In this document: in pieces, positions 33,208 to 44,440 of the stretch
Layout of the letters: every line of letters begins with the position of its first letter
How positions within the stretch are numbered: the stretch's first letter is position 1
Origin: Xanthostigma xanthostigma
Lineage: Eukaryota; Arthropoda; Insecta; Raphidioptera; Raphidiidae
Reading direction: 5' to 3'
DNA length: 64,000 nucleotides
Assembly: GCA_963575645.1 (NCBI GenBank)
Contig: OY754469.1
Span: 14,216,001-14,280,000 of the forward strand
Position numbers and translations under genes: made by a program
The notes under the pieces: model-generated
What the model saw: only the letters and a program-made list of their open reading frames with translations
Database searches by the model: none
Told to the model about the DNA's origin: nothing

Positions 33208-33775
33208 AAAATGGTTGTCTGTAAAGTCGGTTTACGGACGATAGTTTTACGTGATAACGTATTCCGTAATACATAACCTAAACCTCCCAAAATTTGGTTT
33301 CAATCCGCTTATCCTTGGTGTCGGAATGATAAGAAATGTCAAAAGTGACGTTTGCAACTGTCAAAGTATTATGTTCTAATAATAATTAGTTATTCCAATA
33401 CTTAACTTAGAAGGCGTTGCATTTCACAAAATACTAATGTCAAAAAATTGAATTAAACATTAGAAATTCAGCCGTTTTCATGTTGCATTTATACAGCTAT
33501 TTTTCTATATAAATTTGTATAAAAAAACTGTTTAGGCAAATTCTGTTATACGAAATCTATGTAAAATGTTCTCCTCTTTCGTTTAAGACTGGTTTCAAAC
33601 CGATCTGATTTAAATTGAGCGAGAAATTAGCAAAAAGCACGCACAGGGTCAGGCGGAACGTTACGCGTTACGCGTTACGAACGTTACACTTTTTCGAACA
33701 TGCAGCCGGTGTTTTATCAATTTATAAGATTGGTGATTCATCAATTTATAAGACGTTATCACGTCAAAAAAAAAA
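33208..33775 (-). mobile_element. GACGTGATAACGT element, copy b
   Basis: Inverted copy: GGTTGTCTGTAAAGTCGG at the left and ATAAGACGTTATCACGTCAA at the right. Its interior matches copy e (39303-40322), not copies a and c, so there are at least two subfamilies. Confidence 0.65.
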
Positions 33776-33950
33776 TTGTGTGAAATGAATAAAGCATAAA
33801 ATTGCCAAAAGTTCACACCCCGTTAAATTTTCCAATGTATTATATATTTTTTTCAATAGAACTCTTTTCTAACATTAAAAAAAGCGAATAAAAAAAAAAC
33901 CAAGTTGATCCGTCAAGAACTCCGACCTGTACAGCTCGACTGATTGATTG

Positions 33951-34308
33951 TAAAGGGATTTGTCCATAAACTACGTGATCCTATTTCAGCCCTTCTTGGA
34001 CCCCTCCCTTCCTCCATGTAGCCTAACGTAGCCTTTCCTATGCCCCCTCCCCTCACAACTCGGATGGAACTTAGTTTTTTTATTACCAAGTCCAGAAGAT
34101 ATTTTGTGTTTTCTGTTAAAAAACTATTAAATGAAGACTTGTGAATATATAATATATATTTCTTATAATTATTTTCATTGTGCGAAATAAAATACATGAA
34201 GAAAGCTTGACTCTTATCCCCCCCCCCTCTTCTTACATAGCTCCGCCTAGCTTTCGAACTGATCCCCCCCTCTTGACCGAGCTACGTAGTTTATGAACGC
34301 TCCTAAAT
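33951..34308. mobile_element. MITE with CATAAACTACGT ends
   Basis: TTTGTCCATAAACTACGTGA at the left pairs imperfectly with GAGCTACGTAGTTTATGAAC at the right. The interior has C-rich runs. The 94-aa frame across it is not a known protein. Confidence 0.45.
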
Positions 34309-34751
34309 TATAGACGCTCAACATCTGAGTTATAGAACTCAAACGAGATCAATCGACAACCGTTGTTCGCGATTTTCAGTTACAATTTTAGGACCTATTA
34401 TGAACCCAAATCAATCTAAAATCAGGCTCTATTTTATAGAACAGAATCTCTTCTTTTCGAAATTCTACACAATTTGAACAAATTTCTTGCGAAACTTAGG
34501 TAAATATAACTTTAACTTATGCAATAAAAACAGGCAGAAATATGTCAAAGACGCAGTTTTGGCATTTTTACAAGCGAATTATTTCACACAGTATTCTATA
34601 AACGACTACAAAGTGCTGAATTACGGCAGGTCTGGAAATTCCGGTGTAAGGTCTTCAGAACAACATAAAAACCTGTACCCGCCGCGGATTGTCTGCCGCA
34701 CTACTGTTTTTTATTGTAGTCCAGTTAGATATTACTTTAAAATAGAGGGCA

Positions 34752-34828
34752 ATGTGTACAATTAGTTGGTGGCTGGGTATCTGTTGCATTACTGTAGTCG
34801 CGATTTCTTCAGAATGTCGTCAAATCGG
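34752..34828 (+). CDS. NH2 exon 1 (signal peptide)
   Basis: ATG to donor GTAAGTCA, 77 bases, phase 2. It encodes MCTISWWLGICCITVVAISS then ECRQI. GG joins T of exon 2 to make Gly26. It is too short for most ORF finders; I identified it from signal-peptide character, donor and phase. Confidence 0.75.
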
Positions 34829-37800
34829 GTAAGTCAGAGGGTTTTTGAAGTAAAGCTTCTTTTGGCGCGGTAAGACAAAATTGATTTTTGATAAATATAA
34901 CGAGCGTGTCGCAGTGAAGGTATACCGTATACTATTAAACCGACTGCCGAACATTAAGCTAAGCTGGCGGCGAGGTAGCATACTTGCCTCGTAACCTAAA
35001 AGTCGTACCTAGATTCAATAACGACGTTTGTTTCTTTTGACGTGATAACGTCTTATAAATTGATGAATCACCAATCTTATAAATTGATGAAACACCGGCT
35101 GCATGCACGAAAAAGTGTAACGTTCCTAACGTTCCGCCTGACCCTGTGCGTGCTTTTCTCGAAAACGGCCCTAACGATTTGGATGAAATTTACTGAAAAG
35201 GGATTTTGGGGGGCAAAAAATCGTTTTAGCCAGGTCTCATATCTCGAAAAAATCGTTTTCTTACAAATTTTATCATTATAAAAATCAATTTTTTGACGTA
35301 TGAAAATACTTAAATATTGTAAGTAGGTTTTGGAATTTTATATAAACAGTGAAACAATTGTTTCATAAATATTATGACAGCTAATCTTTGAGACTTAAAA
35401 TAAATACGAAAGAAAGAAAGTTAAAAAAAACAATTATATTATATGGTGAGTAATTTTAATAAATAAAATTAACCTAAATTTGAAGCGAAAGATGCAATAT
35501 CATAGATTCGAATTATTATAACTATTATATAAATTTAGGTTATGTATTACGGAATACGTTATCACGTAAAACTATCGTCCGTAAACCGACTTTACAGACA
35601 ACCAATTTTTTTACAATAGGCTATTACACCGGTTTTTGAAAAGTATTTAAAACAAATCCTAAAGTGATAAAGAAGCACAACACTTTTTATAATATTATTT
35701 TATAACCGAATAGTGTTATTTATCATTATCAACTTTCGCGCGAAAACGGCTCGTGACGTACTATGAATGTAAATAATAGCGTAGCAACACTTTACAATCA
35801 AAAAAATTTAAGATTGCTATGATAATTACGTTACTAGTGTAAGTAAGTATATACAAGTTAGTAAAACTTTATTTATTTATTAAACGTATTTATCCTTGGT
35901 AGATTAGTACTTTCTGCTTTTACGAAACCGTTTTCCATGATGAGAAATCAATAAAATACGGGATAGAAGTCTATAAACGTGATAACAGCTTGAAAGAACT
36001 TCAAAATAACACACAGCACAACATAAACGTAGCTAGTTTACAGACGAAGTGACGTCACGCTGGAATTCAACATGGAGAACAGCTTTTTAGATTTTTGAAG
36101 AACAGATTAAAAAATACAATTTTTAAAATTGAATTATAAAATTTATATTGTTTTATTATGATTAGAAATTAAATTTCTCGTTTGCTTTTTAGAAAATCTA
36201 TCAAGAATATGAATTATTAGATTTTTTCTTACATTGTTTAAAATACCCTATTATACCAGTTTTACTTCCGTAGCGTGTAAAATACACAGTCTCTTTTGAC
36301 GTGATAACGTCTTATAAATTGATGAAACACCGGCTGCATGCACGAAAAAGTGTAACGTTCCGAAAAGTGTAACGTTCCGCCTGAGCGTGAAACACCAGCT
36401 GCACGCACGAAAAAGCGTAACGTTCCGCCGGACCCTGTGCGTGCAAGCGAGAGCGCAGTAATGTATTATTAAATATGATATTCGAGCGGAATACGTTATC
36501 ACGTAAAACTATCGTCCGTAAACCGACTTTACAGACAACCAATTTTTTTTGAAGTGAAAACTTCTTTAGCGGCGCTGTACACTTTTTTTTTAATGGGTAA
36601 AAAATGTTAAACTCGCGTCAGGTCAGTAAGAACTGGGTGAGACTCTCTAAGTGATAGTAATTGCCACATACTTTTTATACAACGCTAGACATCTAGCGTT
36701 GAAATACATGTAATCTATGATACAAACCATTTTATTTACAAGTGTTGTCAATAAATTAACAATGCTTCTAAATGCAAAAAAAAAACAAGACGTTAATATT
36801 CAAGTTTTCACTTCTGCCGGCACTCCCGGAGTGCAACCCGTCTTTTTTTTATTAGTAGAAGATTAGGACATTATTTTTAATATTCATTCATTAGGTAGTT
36901 TAGAAATAAGTTAGTTAATTAATCAAGGCAATAATCAACAGTGACATCCAGAATGCAGAGGTCGCGACAAATGTTAAGAAGAAGACCAAATACATAATAG
37001 ACACGGATGCAGGTGTAGACGATGCCTTCGCGATAATAGCGGCCGTGCAGGAGGCGGCTAGTCGTCCAGACGAAGTCGAAATCGTGGCCATAACTTGCGT
37101 CGCCGGAAATACGGCGTTGACCAACGTGGAGATTAATGTGCTCAAAACGCTTCACACGCTCAACGCGACTCACGTGGGTTGCCATTAAACTTACTTCTTT
37201 TGAACATAAATCGATTCCATAATTAATTAATTATTTCGATGTTCAGTGAACTATTAATTCAAAATTCAGTTTATATACAGGATATCCCATCGGTCTGGGG
37301 GTGGAGAATAGCTCCTCACTCAGGCAACATATTAAAATTCTGTTTTCGCTAGTCGATAGGTACCCCCTTTGGGCACAAATTAAAATTAGTTTCTTTTATA
37401 CAGAGTGTTCAAATACAGAGTGGCACATTAACCTTATGTTTTTTTTAATGGAACACCCTGTAAATTGTGACATTTTTAGAAATTTTTCTTTTCAAATTTA
37501 ACCCCATACAAATGTGGTGCCATAATAAACCTTATTAAAACCTGCATTCAGAAATACTAAAATATGCAGGGTGTTGCATTAAAAAAAAAGTTTTTTAAAG
37601 TTTTGAGAAAGTTTAAAATCCCCGTATATTAAATATGGGACAAAGGCAAAATCAATGTATAAGAATACGCTAGAGATTCGTTGGCATTTAGCACAGAAAA
37701 GAATCTCTAGCGAGATTCTTCGAAAACAAACTACAATTTTTCCACACGTGAATGAAATCTGCATTAAAAAACTTTTTCTGCGAAAACTCGAAGTCAGTAT

Positions 37801-40800
37801 CTCACAAGGTTTAGCCACCAAAAGCGTCTGAACTGGGCCATTTTTTTTTCAATCAACTCCCTCTAGCGGCAGAACGGTTCAAGATAAGCCCATATAATTG
37901 TGTATCAATTTGATCAGCACTGAATTGGCTTTCTAAAAATGTCACAATATACAGGGTGTTCCATTAAAAAAAACATAAAGTTAATGTGCCACTCTGTATT
38001 TGAACACTCTGTATAAAAGAAACTAATTTTAATTTGTGCACAAAGGGGGTACCTATCGACTAGCGAAAACAGAATTTTAATATGTTGCCTGAGTGAGGAG
38101 CTATCCTCCGCCCCCAGACCGTTGGGATACCCTGTATAATCTGTCAATTATTACAGATTCCAGTATACAGTGGTGCGAATGGATCTTTGATTGTGACTCC
38201 TCCAAGCGATAACTATTTCGGATTGGACGGATTCGGTGATTTCTATTACCCTAACCCGCCGTCACGTGACGAAATCCAGAAGGAACATGCCGTCAATGCC
38301 ATGATACGCCTCGCAAAGGAGAATCCAGGTAAGGTTCAAAATGTTTTCCATTCGAAATAGTGATTTTTTTCCGTTACTCAGTTAGTGCATTTCACAGGTG
38401 AAATAGAGATATTAGCAATTGCGCCGCTCACGAATATAGCTCTTGCAATTCGCTTGGATCCAATGTTTAGGAGCTATCTGAAGAGGATCTCAATTTTGGG
38501 CGGGGCGCTCGAACACTACGGTAACGTGGGCGAAGGACTAGAATTTAACTTCTTCATGGATCCGGAAGCCAACTTCATTGTTCTTAACACGACCGAGGAA
38601 GACAAAGTTAATTTGCTACTTCCGTGGGAAACAGTCGATGTTTACGCAATTATCAGCAATGTAAATAACACTGTGTACTTGGCACATATATTTAAATTAG
38701 ATTGATATAATTTCTGTACGACGCGCCAAATGCAATAATTTATAAAATAGTGTAACCAAAAGCATCAATGTGTGGACGTTTTTATAAAATGCTTGAAAAC
38801 AGGGAGTCCCGTTTTGATTGATCACCCTGAATAACTTTTGCCAGTGACGCTGAATGAAAAAAAGTTTCGGACAAAAGTTGTACAGTTTAAAGGGGGGCAT
38901 CCGATGCTACTGATACTTTTAACCTTGGGTGGAGGGTTCAAGGTCATTGGAGGTCAACTTTGTTTTTTCAAGAAAATCGATTGCACGCAAAAAAACATAT
39001 ATCTTTTGTCCGAAACATTTTTTTTAAATCACCATTTTGATCGAATTATTTAGTTTACAAAATTGCTTTTTTTAAACTTTGTGAATTTTTTACTGGGGAA
39101 TGGTGAGGTTTAGAGGAAAATACTAAAAGACAAAAAATGCTTAGATTTTTACAAGAAATCGCACAGATTTTTTTAGGTATTTGCAATTTTTGTTGCTTCT
39201 AAAACTCAGCGATCGTTTAAAAATTGCAATTTTGTAAGCTAAATAAGTCAATCAAGTTGGTGATTTATAAAAAAATGTTTCGGACAAAAGTTTCATATTT
39301 TTTTGACGTGATAACGTCTTATAAATTGATGAACCACCAATCTTATAAATTGATAAAACACCGACTGCATGCACGAAAAAGTGTAACGTAACGTTCCTAA
39401 CGTTCGTAACGCGTAACGCGTAACGTTCCGCCTGACCCTGTGCGTGCTTTTTGCTAATTTCTCGCTCAATTTAAATCAGATCGGTTTGAAACCAGTCTTA
39501 AACGAAAGAGGAGAACATTTTACATAGATTTCGTATAACAGAATTTGCCTAAACAGTTTTTTTATACAAATTTATATAGAAAAATATTTTATACAAATTT
39601 ATATAGAAAAATAGCTGTATAAATGCAATGTTGTCTAATGCATAACGCGACGCGGTCGGTCGTCTTTGTTTGCCGTACATGGAAATTAGAAAATAACGTA
39701 TGTCTTGTCTTAACATGAAAACGGCTGCATTTCTAATGTTTAATTCAAATTTTTGACATTAGTATTTTGTGAAATGCAACGCCTGCTAAGTTAACTATTG
39801 GAATAACTAATTATTATTAGAACATAATACTTTGACAGTTGCAAACGTCACTTTTGACATTTCTTATCATTCCGACACCAAGGATAAGCGGATTGAAACC
39901 AAATTTTGGGAGGATGTTTGATATGCAAATATGAAGTGGCCTATTGTTTTTGGGGAACATCGGCGCATGCGTAAAAGAATATATCTCTTATAATGATGTT
40001 TTATATAATAATAATATAGTTTTTAAAACGGTTTTTACTCTATCTATTTTTACTAGAAATTTTTGTAAATTTTTTGGGGAAAATCGGCGCATGCGCAAAA
40101 GAGATACATGCCATAGTTGTTTTTTATATAATAATAGTGTACTTTTTAGGTATAGTGTTTTATTATTCTACTTAATAAAATTTACCTAAATTTGAAGCGA
40201 AAGATGCAATATCATAGATTCGAATTATTGTAATTATTATATAAATTTAGGTTATGTATTACGGAATACGTTATCACGTAAAACTATCGTCCGTAAACCG
40301 ACTTTACAGACAACCAATTTTTTTTTTTTAATGAACACTCCTATTTTTCATATGAAAAATCGATTGTACGCAAAGAAAACATAAATCTTTTGTCCCAAAC
40401 ATTTTTTTTTAAATCATCAAATTGATCAAATTATTTAGCTTCTAAAATTGCAATTTTTAAACTTTGTGAATTTTTTACTGGGAAATGGTGAGGTTTAGAG
40501 GAAAATATCAAGAGACAAAAAATGCTTAGATTTTTACAAAAAATCGGCATTTGCAATTTTTATTGCTTCTAAAACTCAGCGATCGTTTAAAAATTGCAAT
40601 TTTGTAAGCTAAATAAGTCAATCAAGTTGTTGATTTAAAAAAAAATGTTTCGGACAAAAGTTTCATATTTTTTTATGTACAAACGATTGCCCATATGAAA
40701 AATAGGGGTGTCCATCTAAAAAAACAAAGTTTACTTCTAATGACTTTGAACCCTCCATCCAAAATCAAAAGTATCAGTAGCATTGGATGCCCCCCTTCAA

Positions 40801-41233
40801 ACTGCATTACTTTTGTCCCAAACTTTCAACGTCACTGCCAAAAGTTATTCATCAATTAAAATAGGACACCCTGTATATACCAATGATCAATTTCGTTTTT
40901 AAAAAATTGAATAATTTATTTTAGGACTGGCGCATTAACGTGTTGGGAAAAATAAACAGTACATTGGTGAAGTTCGTCAATAAGGCCGAAAACAAGGTTC
41001 TCGAAAATCCAACGCAAGTCAATTGGCGTTCGTCCGACTGCATGCTTGCCGTTTCGGTGCTTCGCCCCGAAATTGTTGAGAAGATTGAGCAGCATCACGT
41101 CGATGCCATCTTGGAAGGAGCGAAGCGCGGAGGACTACTCGTCGATCAGACCGGAGTCTACGACAACATCAATGCCATTAAACGAATACATGTCGAATTG
41201 TATAAGAATATCCTCCTCCAGTACTTTTCGTAA
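34752..41233 (+). CDS. NH2: secreted nucleoside hydrolase (five exons, 350 aa)
   Basis: Exons are 34752-34828, 36942-37173, 38157-38328, 38398-38660 and 40925-41233, with intron phases 2, 0, 1, 0 exactly as in NH1. Exon 1 gives a signal peptide: MCTISWWLGICCITVVAISS with a plausible cleavage near residue 20. Nucleoside hydrolase features: DTDAGVDDA at 46-54, PLTN with T172, the N203-E209-N211 loop (NVGEGLEFN), MDPEAN at 214-219 and D286 in RSSDCM. NST at 259-261 is a possible N-glycosylation site. The enzyme should hydrolyse nucleosides outside the cell or in the secretory route. Intron 3 is only 69 bases, while introns 2 and 4 are swollen by foldback elements. Catalytic activity is predicted from conserved residues, not shown. 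Confidence 0.9.
35038..35611 (+). mobile_element. GACGTGATAACGT element, copy c
   Basis: Nearly identical to copy a (12917-13497), including the interior CTGACCCTGTGCGTGCTTTT and GGGATTTTGGGGGGC. Located in NH2 intron 1. The 79-aa frame is repeat translation. Confidence 0.7.
36297..36546 (+). mobile_element. GACGTGATAACGT element, copy d, internally deleted
   Basis: Both ends are present (TTGACGTGATAACGTCTTAT and CCGACTTTACAGACAACC), but only about 250 bases remain. It contains a short duplication of CACCGGCTGCATGCACG / CACCAGCTGCACGCACG. Confidence 0.65.
36551..36849. mobile_element. Short element with GACGGGTTGCACTCC end (copy 2)
   Basis: It begins GAAGTGAAAACTTCTTTAGC and ends ...GGAGTGCAACCCGTC, the inverse orientation of 11298-11748. 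It directly follows copy d of the GACGTGATAACGT element. Confidence 0.55.
36942..37173 (+). CDS. NH2 exon 2 (DTDAGVDDA motif)
   Basis: Acceptor ATAATCAACAG, donor GTGGGTTG, 232 bases, the same length as NH1 exon 2. It encodes KYIIDTDAGVDDAFAIIAAV and AITCVAGNTALTNVEINVLK. Confidence 0.9.
37278..38134. mobile_element. Foldback element, CAGGATATCCCA / TGGGATACCCTG ends
   Basis: Left arm 37278-37490 and right arm about 37940-38134 are inverse complements (GCTCCTCACTCAGGCAACAT against ATGTTGCCTGAGTGAGGAGC). TA flanks both ends. It lies in NH2 intron 2 and ends 22 bases before exon 3. Confidence 0.75.
38157..38328 (+). CDS. NH2 exon 3
   Basis: Acceptor CAATTATTACAG, donor GTAAGGTT, 172 bases. 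It encodes IPVYSGANGSLIVTPP, YFGLDGFGDFYYPNPPSRDE and AVNAMIRLAKENP. A foldback element ends 22 bases upstream. Confidence 0.9.
38398..38660 (+). CDS. NH2 exon 4 (substrate loop)
   Basis: Acceptor TGCATTTCACAG, donor GTAAATAA, 263 bases. It encodes GEIEILAIAPLTNIALAIRL, ILGGALEHYGNVGEGLEFNF and MDPEANFIVLN. Confidence 0.9.
38800..40873. mobile_element. Foldback element interrupted by a GACGTGATAACGT copy
   Basis: The ends are CAGGGAGTCCCGTTTTGATT and, inverted, AATTAAAATAGGACACCCTG. Both arms contain GAGGGTTCAAGGTCATT-like and CCCCCCTT-type blocks in inverse order. Copy e of the GACGTGATAACGT family is inserted at 39303-40322. In NH2 intron 4. Confidence 0.7.
39303..40322 (+). mobile_element. 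GACGTGATAACGT element, copy e (long form)
   Basis: Begins TTGACGTGATAACGTCTTAT and ends CCGACTTTACAGACAACC. It is the longest copy at about 1 kb and shares the interior ACATTTTACATAGATTTCGT with copy b. Poly-T follows the right end. Confidence 0.65.
40925..41233 (+). CDS. NH2 exon 5 (C-terminus)
   Basis: Acceptor AATTTATTTTAG; 309 bases to TAA. It encodes DWRINVLGKINSTLVKFVNK, WRSSDCMLAVSVLRPE and ends HVELYKNILLQYFS. Confidence 0.9.
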   Translation, partial: DWRINVLGKINSTLVKFVNKAENKVLENPTQVNWRSSDCMLAVSVLRPEIVEKIEQHHVDAILEGAKRGGLLVDQTGVYDNINAIKRIHVELYKNILLQYFS

Positions 41234-41269
41234 TGTATAAGAAACTATTTTTATAAACAAATCCATGTT

Positions 41270-41275
41270 AATAAA
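41270..41275 (+). terminator. NH2 polyadenylation signal
   Basis: AATAAA lies 37 bases after the NH2 stop codon, the same spacing as in NH1. Confidence 0.6.
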
Positions 41276-41546
41276 ATGTACGTATATCTTATCCCGTCCC
41301 ATATAACACATTGTATAAAAACAGATTTTAAACGGTTTTATTTAATTTAACTCCGTATATTTGTTTGTTTCTTTGTTTCAAATCTTGCGATTGATTTTTC
41401 AACTACTTCCCGTCATCCGATTAAGTTGAAACTTTGTAAATAGTTCCGATGACAATACAATAATATAATAACTAACTGACCGAATTCGGCTTTCATACGG
41501 TTGCAAATCGCACTTTTAATAAAGTACACTAAAAACCTAAAAATAA

Positions 41547-42245
41547 AATAGGTAAAACACTTTAAGGTTAAACGATTTTATTTTATCAATCGATAATCAG
41601 GGGCGGCGGTTTATATTTTTTCACGGTATGGAGTAAGATAATGATTTGGCCTACTGGTATATATTATATTAGTTCGTTCCCTCACACTTCGATAGCCGCC
41701 CTGGGGTGCTCTGAATCGGGAAGGTGAACAAAAATTTTTTTGAACTTATATATCGCAGTATATATATCCCAGAAAAAATTATATTTCAAAGTGATTGAAA
41801 AAGGTTTGCGTACACTGGACATAGGAGCAGAATCGACTTTCGGGGACAGTACTGTTGAAAACTTTTTCAAAAATGTTGGTATGGAATTTCATACCACTGC
41901 TAATTCAGGGTATGGAGTGCTCCATACCAACCATACCGCAAACGCCGCCCCTGTCGATAATCTACTAAAACTAGAAAATAAATATGAATCACCATAGGGG
42001 GCTTTGATTAAACTAAAATAAAATTGTGGAGGGCATTTATAGTTTTACACTTTCGTTTGTTTGTGATTGGAATTAATATTTACCTTTCGATTATCTTCTT
42101 CGACCATATAATGTAACTATAAATGCCCTTCACAATTTTATTTTAGTTTAATCAAAGCCCCCTATGGTGATTCATAATTATTTTCTAGTTTTTAGTACAT
42201 TATCGATTGTACAATAAAATGGTTTAAAAGTTTTTTACCTATTTT
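41547..42245. mobile_element. Foldback element split by a hAT insertion
   Basis: Arms: TAGGTAAAACACTTT... plus AAAATAAATATGAATCACCA on the left, and the inverse TGGTGATTCATAATTATTTT ... TTTTTTACCTA on the right. About 80 bases of the inner arm are an almost perfect inverse repeat (41965-42040 against 42112-42190). Confidence 0.65.
41598..41953. mobile_element. hAT-type MITE, CAGGGGCGGCGGTTT family
   Basis: CAGGGGCGGCGGTTT and CAAACGCCGCCCCTG (written 5' to 3' at the right: GCAAACGCCGCCCCTG) are terminal repeats. TCGATAAT is an exact 8-bp duplication at 41590-41597 and 41954-41961. It sits inside one arm of the surrounding foldback. The 85-aa frame across it is accidental. Confidence 0.82.
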
Positions 42246-42953
42246 ATATTTATAAACTTTGTCTCTTTGAGAACAAATAACATTGCGGTAATAACTAATA
42301 ATATTTTGAAGATAAAAACGATGAAGGGTTTTTCAAATCGATTCATAAGAAATATGACCTAAGCTTCTAAAACATTCTGTATACAGCGGTGTAGGTCAAA
42401 ATTTAATTAAAACGCGGCATGCTACGGACAACAATACGCAACATATTTTTCCTCCGGACTTGCAAGTATTTGGCCAGGGGAATCGGACTGACCCTCGGAA
42501 CTGATATAAAACTGTATGTTGGAAAACTGAATTCTAACCTCAACAATACAATTTCTCGTTTGGTTCTATAGAATCGTTCTAGGATTTGACCAATAAACAC
42601 ACCTATTAAAAAAGGCGTTATGTCTATTTATTTAATGTTGATTATAGACGCTCGACAACAAAGGTAATTCGCGTCTAATTGCATCAAAATTAAACTAAAC
42701 GACATGCACAAAACATCCACGAAGGCGGCGGGATTCGCGACAATTCGATTCAAGGGTCATGCTCTCTGACCGTTACACCAAGCTGTAATCCGAAGTCTCT
42801 ATTAATATTTCGAATCATATTTTATTGCGTTTCATTTCGTTCAAAAACATCAGCAAAGTGCAATTAACTCGGGTTTCTTGCAACATATAGCACACACAAA
42901 CAACCTACATGTAATAGTTTAATATGAATAGTAAATGATCTATATACACTATA
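42246..42953. other. Intergenic stretch, no gene seen
   Basis: No exon or bounded element was recognised between the foldback and the pogo-like element. Confidence 0.4.
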
Positions 42954-43410
42954 CAGTGTAACCTTCTTTTAACGTCACTCGATATAACGACAAACTCCTA
43001 AAAACGTTAAAATTACCTAACTCTATAGAGTTGATTTACCTTGTTGCTCATACAATGATACATTCTAAATAACGACCCACCCACTCTAAATAACGACAAC
43101 AATACGTCATCATTAAGCAATAAACAGTACATATTTGTTAATGTGTTGCTTTGTTGTCGGCGTCACACGTACCGAAGATTCTAAGAAATTCGTTCTTTTG
43201 TTGGGGTTATCTGTCATATGTTTAGCTCAGCTGCTTATCGATAAGTTATCACATTCTTAGTTGCCCACAAACTTGCAAAACTATGAACATGGCGAGTAGA
43301 AGAAAATCTTTGTGTATTGACGATTATTTCGTCTCTTTGTTTAACGACAACTCTCAATAACGCCACAAAGTGCACAGTCCCTTGAGTGTTGCAATATAGA
43401 GTTTACACTG
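42954..43410. mobile_element. Pogo-like (Tc1/mariner) MITE
   Basis: CAGTGTAACCTTCTTTTAACG at the left and AATATAGAGTTTACACTG at the right, flanked by TA on both sides. Interior GATATAACGAC and TAAATAACGAC blocks resemble other pogo/Tigger-type MITEs. A second member is at 55427-58527. Confidence 0.65.
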
Positions 43411-44043
43411 TATGTATTCTCTAGAATCTAGATCAGTGATTCCCAAAGTGGTCTATATCGACCCCCAGGGGTCGACGACAACTTGCAAGGGGTCCATGTC
43501 AGCGGGAAAAAAAATTGGGGGTCCATGAAATGAAAATGGGGGTCTACGATAGTGAATCTCCTAACAAAAAAAGAAACAAACTGGGCATCGTTAACCGAAG
43601 AGATTTAAGATTAAATCTAACTAAATTGATGCAAAATGTTGAAAATTTATTATTAAAGCATGAGGTTCATCCCTCACACTAAAAGCATTTATTTTTTGCT
43701 TAGTTATTTTATGTAACAGAAAGTAAATTTTAATTTGATTCGTTTAATTTGAATCTAATTAATAAATGTATAAAATTTTATGATCAAAGGAACTTACCTA
43801 AGTGATCTTCGATCATAATTTTATGAGAGTATTTTCCGAAGAGATCAGTTACTTGATAGATAAGCCTTCTGCTTGATGTTGCCACAGTGTTTAAATCGTG
43901 TAGAAACAAAATCTATGGTGTCCCTACACATTGCTCCACTCTGTCTACATCTCCATTATAGTTGAGAGCTGAGAAAAATCATAATATTCGCAGCCTTATA
44001 ACTTCCACAGGGGAAGAAGAATGCGTTCGGGTAGGGAGGGATA

Positions 44044-44160
44044 CTGATCTCTTCGGAAAATACTCTCATAAAATTATGATCGAAGATCACTTAGGTAAGT
44101 TCCTTTGATCATAAAATTTTATTTCGAGTATTTTCCTCAAGATCAGTTACTTGATAGATG
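44044..44160. repeat. DIRS internal complementary region
   Basis: Bases 44044-44120 are the inverse of the left outer end (AAGTTCCTTTGATCATAAAA against TTTTATGATCAAAGGAACTT). Bases 44118-44160 are the inverse of the right outer end (TTTCGAGTATTTTCCTCAAG). This region templates circular replication in the family. Confidence 0.85.
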
Positions 44161-44440
44161 TTTAAAGCAAAGAAGTTTTAAGGCGGAGAGCGAATATTTT
44201 ATACTTTATTACACTCACCGCCATATTTAAACAATCTGGTATAGACCTATATATAAAGGTGTATAATGTATATGTATTTAACATTCTTATTTAAGGTAAA
44301 TAAAAAAATAACAGTCTATTTCTCTTGACTAAATCACATAAATTATTACATTTAACATTTCTAAAGTGATGTTAAAGCAATTTAAAAAAATAACAATAAT
44401 TCTTTTTCTTTAATCACATAAGTTACCATATTTGGTCATT

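Noticed and set aside
41740-41997. 85-aa plus-strand frame
   Set aside because: It spans the hAT MITE and its right border, so it is a chance frame.
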